From Gammaproteobacteria bacterium (GTDB lineage Bacteria > Pseudomonadota > Gammaproteobacteria > Steroidobacterales > Steroidobacteraceae): DNA of 64,000 bases. Positions 27,808 through 35,760 of this stretch are shown one piece after another. Location of the stretch: the NCBI GenBank assembly GCA_025357835.1, contig JANYLM010000068.1, forward strand, positions 1 to 64,000, given 5' to 3'. The translations under genes were made by a program, and so were the position numbers. How positions within the stretch are numbered: position 1 is the first letter of the stretch; every line of letters begins with the position of its first letter. Under the pieces are notes generated by a model. That model did no database searches, had not been told where the DNA came from, and worked only from the letters and a program-made list of their open reading frames with translations.

Positions 27808-30087
27808 TTAGGCCAGTTTTTCCTTGCCGGCGATCGGTGTCGTGGTTGCTGGGATCATCGCTACGCGGAGCTGGCCGCGTCCGTCCTGCTTAGCATGGTA
27901 GCAAGCTCGATCGGCGGCTTCGAACCACTCGACTTCGCTGGCAAATTGCGGCCCGATCATGGCCAAACCGACACTCGCACCAATCGTGTAGGTGGCCCCC
28001 TCCCATACCACTTCCAATGGATTTAAGGCTTGCAGAATTTTGGCGGCGACGGCATGAATACGCGCGGGCGGACACTGCGGAAGAATGATTGCCATTTCAT
28101 CGCCGCCTAGGCGCGCGACGATATCGGACCGCCGCGCGATCAGGCGCAGCACTTCCCCGACACGGCGCAATATCGCATCTCCCGCCGCATGACCGCCGGT
28201 GTCGTTCACGGCTTTGAACCGATCGAGGTCGATGGCAAGCACCGCGGCAGACAGATCCAGTTGCGCGGCGCGATCGAAGCTTTCTTTTAAACGTAGCTGA
28301 AACGCAAATCGGTTCAACAATCCGGTCAAGGCATCGTGACTCGCCCGATGATTCAATTCTTGGGCAAGTGCGACGTCGGCACTCGCATCTTGAAGCACTA
28401 CCACAATTCCGGTGACGAACCCTTGAGCTTCGAGAACGGGCGAGACCACGTCCTTCACGTAACACGCGACCCCATCCGGTCGGTGCAGCACGCAGGCGGT
28501 CTCTCGTCGAAACGCCTTAGCGTGCAAGCGGCTTTGTGCCACCAGGTCGGGGGCTGCTTTGGAGGTGCGCGGGTCGGTTAAGGAGATGACCTCATCCAAT
28601 CGACGGCTTACAAGATCGGCGAGCACTTGTCCCAGCAGCGTCTCGCCGGCGGGGTTGATGTAGGTGATGCGGGTGTCGGCGTCCGTGGTAATGACGGCAT
28701 CCGTGATGGAACTTAGGGTGATTCGCAAGCGCTCGCGTTCTTCGGCAAGCTTTTCTTCCGCGAGGCGCCGCGCCTGCAGGCTCTCAATTTGCGCAATTAA
28801 GTTCAGCGGCTGGCCTTCCTCATTACGCAGCAGTGACACCGCCACGTGGGTCCAAATCCAATGGCCGTCTCTATGGCGAAAACGTCGCTCGATATCGTAG
28901 AAATGAATCTCCCCGGACAATAGCCGTTGCCAGCGCGCCGCGCTCGACGTCCACTCGCCCGCCTCCGAGGGACCTCCCGGCGGCAGAGCTCGAAACTCCT
29001 CGGCGCTAAACCCAAGCATAGTCTGCAGGGCGAGGTTGGTATAGCCCCAAACGCCGTTCAAATCTGCGATGAGCATGCCGATTGGCGAATGGTCCATTGA
29101 TTCCCGAAAGCGACGTTCGCTTGAGTTGAGCTTAAGCACGGCGGCGCGGCGCCCATCCGTCCCCAAGCCCACCGCAATTGGCGGTAAAATCGTTGCCAAG
29201 AGCGCGATCAACGGCAGTTCTTCTAAGGAGGATGCTACCGGCGCGCTTTCGAGTCCCGCGGGTCTCACGCCGAAAGACCACAGCGCCGCAATCGTCAGCC
29301 CGATGAAGAGACTCAGCAGCGATGCACCGAAGCCCCCCACTCGAAATGCCGCGATTAAGAGCAGCATGCCGATCACGACGAAGGGAAACTTCACGTAACG
29401 AATCGACAGCCAGCAGCCCAATAAAAGGATGAGCAAGGTCGCGAGATTTTGTGCAAGGTACTTCCCGCTGACCAAGTGACGCATCGACTTGAAACTAAAA
29501 AGAATGATCGGCGGACCGATTAGACACGCGCCCGCAGTGCGCGAGGCCCACCATTGCAAAGTTCCGTGGGTGAATGCCACTCCGTAGCTTGCCTCGAGGG
29601 CGGCGCCGGCGGCCACAGCACTTAAGCCCGGGATGGCGATACCGAACAGGGCGGTCATCAACGCAGCCTGCTCGATGCTGATATTGGGATAAGGCAATCG
29701 TATGAGGGAGCGAAAAGCCCACACTGTCAAGGCGATCTCTGCGCCGTTGATACAGGAAAAGATAAGAGAAATCGGCCAATCGCGGTGCGCCACCGTCACA
29801 TTCACCAGTGTGCACGCTGCAAATAACACGGCCCCGGTGCTTACCCAACGCACTTTGGGCAGTCGGATGAGCACGGCCGCCGCGACAGCGGACGCCGGCC
29901 AGATCAGGGCGATGCCCCCATTCACCCGAGTCATGACGATCGCGCCCGCTGCCACGAAAAAAAATGTGGCGCCGAGGATAAGCTCGATGCCAGCCACAGG
30001 GGAGTAAAAACCGCCGCAGAATGGTGGACGCCGAATAAGACTTAGCACGTTAAACGAATCACTTTTAGCTGCGAATGGCGCCCCCAC
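27808..30087 (-). CDS. MASE1-PAS-PAS-GGDEF diguanylate cyclase
   Basis: 759 aa, GTG start at 30087. The first ~310 residues form about eight to ten helices of the MASE1 sensor type (GGIALIWPASAVAAAVLIRLP). Two PAS domains follow (about residues 325-440 and 455-570), then a GGDEF domain from SHDALTGLLNRFAF to the end. The active loop reads RLGGDEM: the fifth residue is Met in place of the usual Phe. The product-inhibition site RxxD is intact (RRSD, five residues before the loop). No EAL domain is present. It should make cyclic di-GMP, which controls the flagellum-to-exopolysaccharide switch whose genes surround it. It converges on katG with a 50-base gap. Confidence 0.9.
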   Translation of the reverse strand: MGAPFAAKSDSFNVLSLIRRPPFCGGFYSPVAGIELILGATFFFVAAGAIVMTRVNGGIALIWPASAVAAAVLIRLPKVRWVSTGAVLFAACTLVNVTVAHRDWPISLIFSCINGAEIALTVWAFRSLIRLPYPNISIEQAALMTALFGIAIPGLSAVAAGAALEASYGVAFTHGTLQWWASRTAGACLIGPPIILFSFKSMRHLVSGKYLAQNLATLLILLLGCWLSIRYVKFPFVVIGMLLLIAAFRVGGFGASLLSLFIGLTIAALWSFGVRPAGLESAPVASSLEELPLIALLATILPPIAVGLGTDGRRAAVLKLNSSERRFRESMDHSPIGMLIADLNGVWGYTNLALQTMLGFSAEEFRALPPGGPSEAGEWTSSAARWQRLLSGEIHFYDIERRFRHRDGHWIWTHVAVSLLRNEEGQPLNLIAQIESLQARRLAEEKLAEERERLRITLSSITDAVITTDADTRITYINPAGETLLGQVLADLVSRRLDEVISLTDPRTSKAAPDLVAQSRLHAKAFRRETACVLHRPDGVACYVKDVVSPVLEAQGFVTGIVVVLQDASADVALAQELNHRASHDALTGLLNRFAFQLRLKESFDRAAQLDLSAAVLAIDLDRFKAVNDTGGHAAGDAILRRVGEVLRLIARRSDIVARLGGDEMAIILPQCPPARIHAVAAKILQALNPLEVVWEGATYTIGASVGLAMIGPQFASEVEWFEAADRACYHAKQDGRGQLRVAMIPATTTPIAGKEKLA

Positions 30088-30561
30088 GTACCCCTAAGGG
30101 CCGACCCACCGATGCATGCAGCCCCCGCGTCATTGCGTGGACGACCTTTGCATACTAGGTTAAGCCCGTCTCGAAAAACGCGACACGATTGGCAGATGCG
30201 TATGCGATGAGCTGCCTAGCCGTAAGTCAATATCCCTCTATGGGAAGGCTCGAATTCGCTGGCGCAATGGAGGAGGCCTTGGGCCCGAAATCTTCTGCGG
30301 CCGCTCTGCTGTTTGCCGACCTTCTGACGCCACCGAGCGCCAACCGAATGTCTTGCCGTTAACGAGATCGAAGTGGTGCTGGTGGTCGCGGCTAAGGTTC
30401 GGCGCATTTACGGTCAAGCATCGGCAGGGGCGAACTATTTCAGAATCTAGGGGTGGCGGAAGCGTCAATTTATCGACGACAAGCTGCCGCATCGCGCTGG
30501 GACATTTATTCCCTATTGTGTAAGCTATTGAATTTCTTAAAGAAGGATCGCTAGCCGGCTT
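30088..30561. other. Intergenic region upstream of fliL
   Basis: About 470 bases between the cyclase start and the fliL promoter. I see no convincing gene, RNA or repeat. A TTGGCAG...TATGC stretch at 30189-30205 resembles a -24/-12 promoter but its spacing is one base too long. Confidence 0.6.
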
Positions 30562-30578
30562 TTGGCACAGAACTTGCT
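30562..30578 (+). promoter_or_regulatory. Sigma-54 (-24/-12) promoter of the fliL operon
   Basis: TTGGCACA-N4-TTGCT, with GG at 30564-30565 and GC at 30576-30577, exactly 12 apart. The predicted transcription start near 30589 leaves a 30-base leader with an AGGA ribosome site before the fliL ATG. Confidence 0.88.
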
Positions 30579-30618
30579 CAATTCTTCGTTGCGGCATGTG
30601 ACCGCGACAGGAATCAAC

Positions 30619-31173
30619 ATGGCCGACGCAGCTGACGAAGCTCCTCCCCCCCCGCCGCAGAAATCAGGCGGCTTCATGGGCACTCTTATCAATGGGATCG
30701 GCATCTTTGCGCTGACCCTGGTCGCCGTCGTGGTCGGCGGCTTCATTAACGCAAAGCTGCACCCGCTTCCCGACATGCAATTGGACAAGGACGGCAAGAT
30801 CAAGGCCATCGTGTCCGTGGCCGCCGCCGCTCATGGCGGGGAAGGCGAGGCCGGCAAGGCGGCGGTTTACTTCGCCATCGACCCGCCGCTGGTGGTCAAT
30901 TTCGAAGACTCTTCCGCGGTGCGCTTCCTGCAAATCACTATGGAAGTGATGGCCCACGACCCCAAGGCAATAGAGAGCGTACAGAAGAACATCCCCTTGG
31001 TTCGCAACAACCTACTGCTGCTCATGAGCAATCGCAATTACCAATCGCTAATGTCGCGCGAAGGTAAGGAAAAGCTACGGCAGGAAGCGCTCGCCGAAGT
31101 ACGCGCCGTGCAGAAGAAGCAAGGCGGTTCGGAGGTGGATGATGTGCTGTTTACCAGCTTCGTGGTGCAGTAG
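30619..31173 (+). CDS. fliL: Flagellar basal-body protein FliL
   Basis: 184 aa from ATG 30619, behind AGGA. The in-frame upstream start at 30562 lies within the promoter. A short Pro-rich cytoplasmic N-terminus is followed by one membrane helix (GFMGTLINGIGIFALTLVAV) and a periplasmic domain with VNFEDSSAVRFLQITMEVM. FliL sits next to the stator and supports torque generation. It is the first gene of the long flagellar operon. Its usual upstream neighbour fliK lies 21.6 kb away. Confidence 0.9.
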   Translation: MADAADEAPPPPPQKSGGFMGTLINGIGIFALTLVAVVVGGFINAKLHPLPDMQLDKDGKIKAIVSVAAAAHGGEGEAGKAAVYFAIDPPLVVNFEDSSAVRFLQITMEVMAHDPKAIESVQKNIPLVRNNLLLLMSNRNYQSLMSREGKEKLRQEALAEVRAVQKKQGGSEVDDVLFTSFVVQ

Positions 31174-32108
31174 TGGCAGAGGAAGCGCCTCGCGCCACCA
31201 TTTCCGACGAAGAGGTGTCGGCCTTACTCGAGAAAAGCGCTCCTGATGCGGTGCGACCCTATGATTTTACGGCGCAGCGCATCAATCGCATGCAGTTGCC
31301 GCTGTTGGAGGTCGTCTGTAAGAGCTTCGCCGAGCGCGCGGGCGCATCTCTAGCCGCTCTGTTGGGCCGCGACGCCAGCATGCAATTCACTTCATTGGAA
31401 TCGTCGAAGAGTGCGGACTTGCAGGCGGCGCTGCCCGTACCGGCGCCTCTTGCGGTGGTCCGACTCAAACCGCTGCCCGGCTTTGCTTTCGTCAGTGTCG
31501 AACCGAGCTTGCTGCTGACCTTGTTGGATGGCTTCTTCGGTGGATCGGGCCGAGCCACCGATCCTCAGGCAGCCGTCGCTCCAGCCGCGCAGCGTTTTCT
31601 TGCGCTGCTGCTGCGTAGCTTCGCCGCGGACCTCACTGCCGCGTGGGCGCCGGTGACGCCGCTGGAGTTGGAGCTCGTGAAGCAGGAGACCAACCCGCGA
31701 CTGGTGCAGCTGGGTGCGCCGAACGCAGCGCTTCTGGTGGCCAGATTCACGGTGGAATTCGCGGCGCGCAGCGGCCGCATCGATTGGTTGCTGCCGGAAG
31801 ACTTGCTCGCGCCTGTGCGCGAGGTGCTGGCCGCGGATGGCAGCCAAACATCGGTGCGCAAGCAGGAAGCATGGGCTCCCGTACTCAGCGCCGCGTTGCA
31901 GGACGCCCAACTCGATACCCGTGCGATTCTGGCCCAGGCGCAAATCAGCTTGCGCGAACTGGTGCGACTGTCGCCCGGCGACATCATTCCCATCGAACCG
32001 CCGCAGCAGGTCACTTTGCTGGCGGGCGATGTACCGGTGTATCACGGGCGGTTCGGCGTCTCGCAGGGCCATAACGCACTCAAGATTCTTTCAGGAGCCT
32101 CCACATGA
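31173..32108 (+). CDS. fliM: Flagellar switch protein FliM
   Basis: 311 aa, GTG start sharing one base with the fliL stop. Middle-domain phrases LLDGFFGGSGR, LTAAWAPV and ETNPRLVQL, and a C-terminal SpoA domain (AQISLRELVRLSPGDIIPI), identify it. It is slightly short, and its N-terminal CheY-binding segment reads ISDEEVSALLEK in place of the canonical LSQxEIDALL form, keeping only the acidic and Leu-Leu positions. With FliG and FliN it forms the C-ring that sets rotation direction. Confidence 0.9.
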   Translation: MAEEAPRATISDEEVSALLEKSAPDAVRPYDFTAQRINRMQLPLLEVVCKSFAERAGASLAALLGRDASMQFTSLESSKSADLQAALPVPAPLAVVRLKPLPGFAFVSVEPSLLLTLLDGFFGGSGRATDPQAAVAPAAQRFLALLLRSFAADLTAAWAPVTPLELELVKQETNPRLVQLGAPNAALLVARFTVEFAARSGRIDWLLPEDLLAPVREVLAADGSQTSVRKQEAWAPVLSAALQDAQLDTRAILAQAQISLRELVRLSPGDIIPIEPPQQVTLLAGDVPVYHGRFGVSQGHNALKILSGAST

Positions 32109-32452
32109 GCATGTCCGATCCGAATCATGCCGCCGTCTCACGCGCGCAATTTGGCGAATTAGGCCCCACTGCAGCCGCCGCCGGCGGCCAGGAAATGAAC
32201 CTGAATCTAATCCTCGACGTCGCGGTCACGTTGGCGCTGGAGGTCGGGCGCGCGCGCATGTCGGTGCGCGACTTACTGCAACTGGCGCCCGGCGCGGTCG
32301 TCGAGCTCGATCGCCTTGCCGGCGAACCCCTTGATGTACTGGTTAACGGCGTGCGCATCGCACGCGGTGAGGTGGTGGTGGTCAATGAGAAGTTCGGTAT
32401 CCGCTTGACCGATGTCGTGAGCGCGACGGAAAGGATGGAGCACGCTCGATGA
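32105..32452 (+). CDS. fliN: Flagellar switch protein FliN
   Basis: 115 aa, overlapping fliM and fliO by ATGA. The C-terminal ~75 residues are the SpoA domain: LDVAVTLALEVGRARMSVRD, LLQLAPGAVVELDRLAGEP and VNGVRIARGEVVVVNEKFGI, the standard FliN core. It forms the lower C-ring and docks export complexes. Confidence 0.95.
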   Translation: MSMSDPNHAAVSRAQFGELGPTAAAAGGQEMNLNLILDVAVTLALEVGRARMSVRDLLQLAPGAVVELDRLAGEPLDVLVNGVRIARGEVVVVNEKFGIRLTDVVSATERMEHAR

Positions 32453-32811
32453 CGGGAATTGCGCAACCCAGCTCGCCATTGTCCGTGGGCAGCTTGACGC
32501 AGCTTACCTTGAGCCTGGTCGCCATCATCGCGCTGATCTTGGCCATTGGCTGGGCGTTGAAGCGGCTCAAATTGGCCGGTCCCCGTGGTTCGGGTCAGAT
32601 TGCGGTCGTCGATGAGCTTACGTTAAGCGCGAGAGATCGCATCGTATTGATTCGCGTCGGGGAATCGCAGGTGCTGCTGGGGATAGGCGCCTCGGGCTTA
32701 GTGCCGTTGACGCCCCTGGCTGCGCCCATCGTGCTCAAGGCAGGCGCCCAAACCCCAGCATTCGCCGAGCGTCTGCGCGATATGATGAAACGGCCGGACG
32801 GTTCCGCATGA
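32449..32811 (+). CDS. fliO: Flagellar biosynthetic protein FliO
   Basis: 120 aa with a single membrane helix near residues 17-38, followed by a basic segment and a short beta domain (ARDRIVLIRVGESQVLLGI), the usual FliO pattern. It aids FliP ring assembly. It overlaps both neighbours by ATGA. Confidence 0.88.
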   Translation: MTGIAQPSSPLSVGSLTQLTLSLVAIIALILAIGWALKRLKLAGPRGSGQIAVVDELTLSARDRIVLIRVGESQVLLGIGASGLVPLTPLAAPIVLKAGAQTPAFAERLRDMMKRPDGSA

Positions 32812-33557
32812 ATCGAAGAGCGATCCTGGCGCTGTTGGCGATGCTGACTCTGTTGCCTCTGGATGCGGCAATGGCCCAGAGTGCGCTGCCGGCCGTGGCC
32901 ATCAAGACGGCGGCCGACGGCGCGCAGACCTACTCGCTCACCTTCCAGGTGCTCATCCTGATGACGGTGCTGACGCTGCTACCGGCGATTCTGCTAGCGA
33001 TGACGGCATTCACCCGCATCATCATCGTGCTGTCGATTCTGCGGCAGGCGCTCGGCATGGCGACCACCCCGTCGAACCAGATTCTCACGGGCCTAGCGTT
33101 GTTCATGACTTTTTTCGTCATGAGCGCGACCATCGAGCAGTCCTATGCGAACGGCATCAAGCCCTATCTGGACGGTCAAATGGCCGGCGAAGTGGCGCTG
33201 GATCGCACGATTGCTCCGCTGAAGAAATTCATGCTGGCGCAAACTCGCGAAAACGACCTGCAATTGTTCACCAAGCTGTCGGGAAAGACGCCATTTGCCA
33301 CTCCGGACGATGTGCCCCTCAGCGTTTTGATCCCGACTTTCATGACCAGTGAACTGAAAACCGCTTTCCAGATCGGGTTCATGGTGTTCATTCCTTTCTT
33401 GGTCATCGACTTGGTCGTCGCCAGCGTGCTGATGTCCATGGGCATGATGATGCTGTCGCCCGTGCTGGTGTCGCTGCCGTTCAAGATCATGTTATTTGTA
33501 GTGGTGGACGGATGGACGCTGCTGATGGGCACGCTGGCCGCAAGTTTTCACCAATGA
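32808..33557 (+). CDS. fliP: Flagellar export-gate protein FliP
   Basis: 249 aa with a cleavable signal peptide (ending near DAAMAQ), as in most FliP proteins. Conserved stretches include TAFTRIIIVLSILRQALGM, PSNQILTGLALFMTFFVM and the C-terminal VDLVVASVLMSMGMMMLSP. Five FliP copies form the core of the export gate with FliQ and FliR, the next two genes. Confidence 0.97.
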   Translation: MNRRAILALLAMLTLLPLDAAMAQSALPAVAIKTAADGAQTYSLTFQVLILMTVLTLLPAILLAMTAFTRIIIVLSILRQALGMATTPSNQILTGLALFMTFFVMSATIEQSYANGIKPYLDGQMAGEVALDRTIAPLKKFMLAQTRENDLQLFTKLSGKTPFATPDDVPLSVLIPTFMTSELKTAFQIGFMVFIPFLVIDLVVASVLMSMGMMMLSPVLVSLPFKIMLFVVVDGWTLLMGTLAASFHQ

Positions 33558-33823
33558 CGCCCGAAAACGTCATGGATCTGGCGCACCGCATGCTGCTGGT
33601 GACCACTCTGATCGCCGCGCCGCTGCTGTTAATCGCGCTCATCGCGGGCTTGATCATCGGCATGTTTCAGGCGGCGACACAAATAAACGAATCCACCTTG
33701 AGCTTCATTCCGAAGCTGCTGCTGCTGGTGCTCACCCTGTTCGTCGCCGGCCCTTGGATTCTGCGTGTGCTCAGCGATTTCACGCATGATCTGTACACCA
33801 GTATCCCGACCATGATCGGCTAG
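33554..33823 (+). CDS. fliQ: Flagellar export-gate protein FliQ
   Basis: 89 aa from ATG 33554, which overlaps the fliP TGA. A longer frame from 33512 lies in fliP. Two membrane helices flank the signature GMFQAATQINESTLSFIPK. Confidence 0.97.
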   Translation: MTPENVMDLAHRMLLVTTLIAAPLLLIALIAGLIIGMFQAATQINESTLSFIPKLLLLVLTLFVAGPWILRVLSDFTHDLYTSIPTMIG

Positions 33824-33826
33824 CCC

Positions 33827-34627
33827 ATGCAACCCGTGACCCTCAATGCCGCCGATGTGTCTCTGTGGGTGGGCCGGCTGTGGTGGCCTGCGCTGCGGGT
33901 GGGCGGATTCGTCCTGACGGCGCCGATCGGCAGCGAAACCGTCATACCGGGCAAGGTCAAAATCATCTTGTCCTTGTCGCTGGCATTCTTGATGGCGCCG
34001 TTGGTGCAGGTGCCGGCCGCTCTGACGATCTTCTCCGGCGCCGGGTTGCTTGCCGCCGTACAGGAAATGCTGATAGGCGTCGCCATCGGCCTGGTGGTGC
34101 AACTGACTTTCGAAGCGCTGACATTCGCGGGGCAAACCATCTCGCTGACCATGGGCTTGGGTTTCGCGACCCTGGTCGATCCGCAACGCGGCGCGAATAC
34201 CACGGTGGTCGGTCAGATGTTCATGATAGTCGGCTTGCTTACCTACCTAGCAATCAACGGGCACTTGGTCCTGCTCGGTGCCTTGGCCGAGAGTTTCCAG
34301 ACGCTGCCGATCGGCGTCGCTCACGTCGACAAACAATTCCTGATGTCTTTGGTTCTGTGGGGAGCGCAAGTATTCGAGTCCGGGCTGTTGATCGCTCTGC
34401 CGGCGGTGATCGCGCTGGTGATCGTCAATCTGGCGCTGGGCGTGGTCACCCGCGCGGCACCGCAGCTCAATCTCTTCGGAATCGGCTTCACCATCACCCT
34501 GCTGTGCGGGTTCTTCGTGCTCATCGTCGGCCTCGACGGCATCATGGTGGGCATCTCCAGTCTCATTAACAGCGCGCTCAAGGCGGTCAGCGAACTCGTC
34601 GGCCCGTCCGTCGCGGGAGTTCATTGA
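33827..34627 (+). CDS. fliR: Flagellar export-gate protein FliR
   Basis: 266 aa with about six membrane helices. Typical phrases are GSETVIPGKVKIILSLSLAF, GQTISLTMGLGFATLVDPQ and APQLNLFGIGFTITLLCGF. One FliR joins the FliP/FliQ helix of the gate. It starts 3 nt after fliQ, and its stop shares one base with the flhB start. Confidence 0.95.
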   Translation: MQPVTLNAADVSLWVGRLWWPALRVGGFVLTAPIGSETVIPGKVKIILSLSLAFLMAPLVQVPAALTIFSGAGLLAAVQEMLIGVAIGLVVQLTFEALTFAGQTISLTMGLGFATLVDPQRGANTTVVGQMFMIVGLLTYLAINGHLVLLGALAESFQTLPIGVAHVDKQFLMSLVLWGAQVFESGLLIALPAVIALVIVNLALGVVTRAAPQLNLFGIGFTITLLCGFFVLIVGLDGIMVGISSLINSALKAVSELVGPSVAGVH

Positions 34628-35760
34628 TGGCCGCTGAAGCCGAGTCGGGCGGCGAACGCACCGAAGAGCCTTCGCAACGGCGCCTGGATGACGCGCGCAA
34701 GCGCGGCCAGGTGCCACGCTCGCGTGAGCTGACCATTTTCGCCACCATGATGGGCGGCAGCGCGACGCTGGTGGCCTGCGGCAGCTCATTATCGACGCGG
34801 CTGGCGGAGATGATGCGTCACGGGCTAGTCATCGATCCGCAAAGGCTGCGCGATAGCGACGGCATGATGAGTGCGCTGGGCGAGGCTTGTATGAGCGCGC
34901 TTATCGCTCTACTGCCGCTGTTCGGCGCTTTGATCGTCTTGGTATTGCTGGCATCTCTGCTGCTCGGCGGCTGGAATTTCAGCTTGGAAGCGCTGGCGCC
35001 GGATTTCACGCGCCTGAGTCCACTCGCCGGCATGAAGCGCCTATTCGGTTTGCGCGGAGCTTCCGAACTCGGCAAGGCGCTGTTGAAATTGGCCGTGGTC
35101 GGGGGTGTTTGCGCAGCCATCGTTTCGTGGACCTTCCGCGATGTGCTGGCCCTGGCGCACATGGAGCCGCGCGCGGCGATTGGCCGCGGCGCTGGGCTGC
35201 TGAGCTGGTCGTTCGTGTGGTTATGCGCGTCGCTGGCCGTCGTGGCCCTGGTCGACGTCCCCCTGCAGCTGTATCAGTTCAAGCAGTCGCTGCGCATGAC
35301 GCGGCAGGAATTGCGCGACGAAGCCAAGGAATCGGACGGCCGCCCGGAGACCAAGCAGCGCATACGGCAACTGCAACAGACCATGGCGCGCCGGCGCATG
35401 ATGCACAAAGTGCCCACGGCCGACGTGGTGATCGTCAATCCCACCCACTTCGCGGTGGCTCTGAAGTACGATTCGGACAAAATGCGCGCGCCACTCGTGC
35501 TCGCGAAGGGCGTGGATCTGGTTGCGCAGAATATTCGGCGCATCGCCGAGGAACATCGCGTACCGGTGTTCGAATCGCCGAAACTGGCGCGCGCGCTGTA
35601 TCGGTCCACCGATTTGAACAAGGAGATCCCCGCCGGCCTGTACGTGGCAGTGGCGCAGGTGCTGTCCTATATATTCCGGGTCCGCCGTTTGAACCCGACC
35701 TTGGCCGCCAGGGTGGCGCGCCCGAATCCGCAAGTTAGCGGCGAGTTCGACGACGCATGA
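34627..35760 (+). CDS. flhB: Flagellar export switch protein FlhB
   Basis: 377 aa. I chose ATG 34627 (TGATG overlap with fliR) over a TTG three bases earlier. The N-terminus has ERTEEPSQRRLDDARKRGQV, then four membrane helices, and a cytoplasmic domain with the self-cleavage motif NPTH (Asn271) in VIVNPTHFAVAL. FliK triggers the specificity switch at this domain, so the isolated fliK at 7374 should act on this protein. Confidence 0.96.
   Translation: MAAEAESGGERTEEPSQRRLDDARKRGQVPRSRELTIFATMMGGSATLVACGSSLSTRLAEMMRHGLVIDPQRLRDSDGMMSALGEACMSALIALLPLFGALIVLVLLASLLLGGWNFSLEALAPDFTRLSPLAGMKRLFGLRGASELGKALLKLAVVGGVCAAIVSWTFRDVLALAHMEPRAAIGRGAGLLSWSFVWLCASLAVVALVDVPLQLYQFKQSLRMTRQELRDEAKESDGRPETKQRIRQLQQTMARRRMMHKVPTADVVIVNPTHFAVALKYDSDKMRAPLVLAKGVDLVAQNIRRIAEEHRVPVFESPKLARALYRSTDLNKEIPAGLYVAVAQVLSYIFRVRRLNPTLAARVARPNPQVSGEFDDA

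Noticed and set aside
30189-30205. TTGGCAG...TATGC resembling a sigma-54 promoter
   Set aside because: GG and GC are 13 bases apart and not 12, the -12 box is poor, and no gene follows directly. The real promoter is at 30562.
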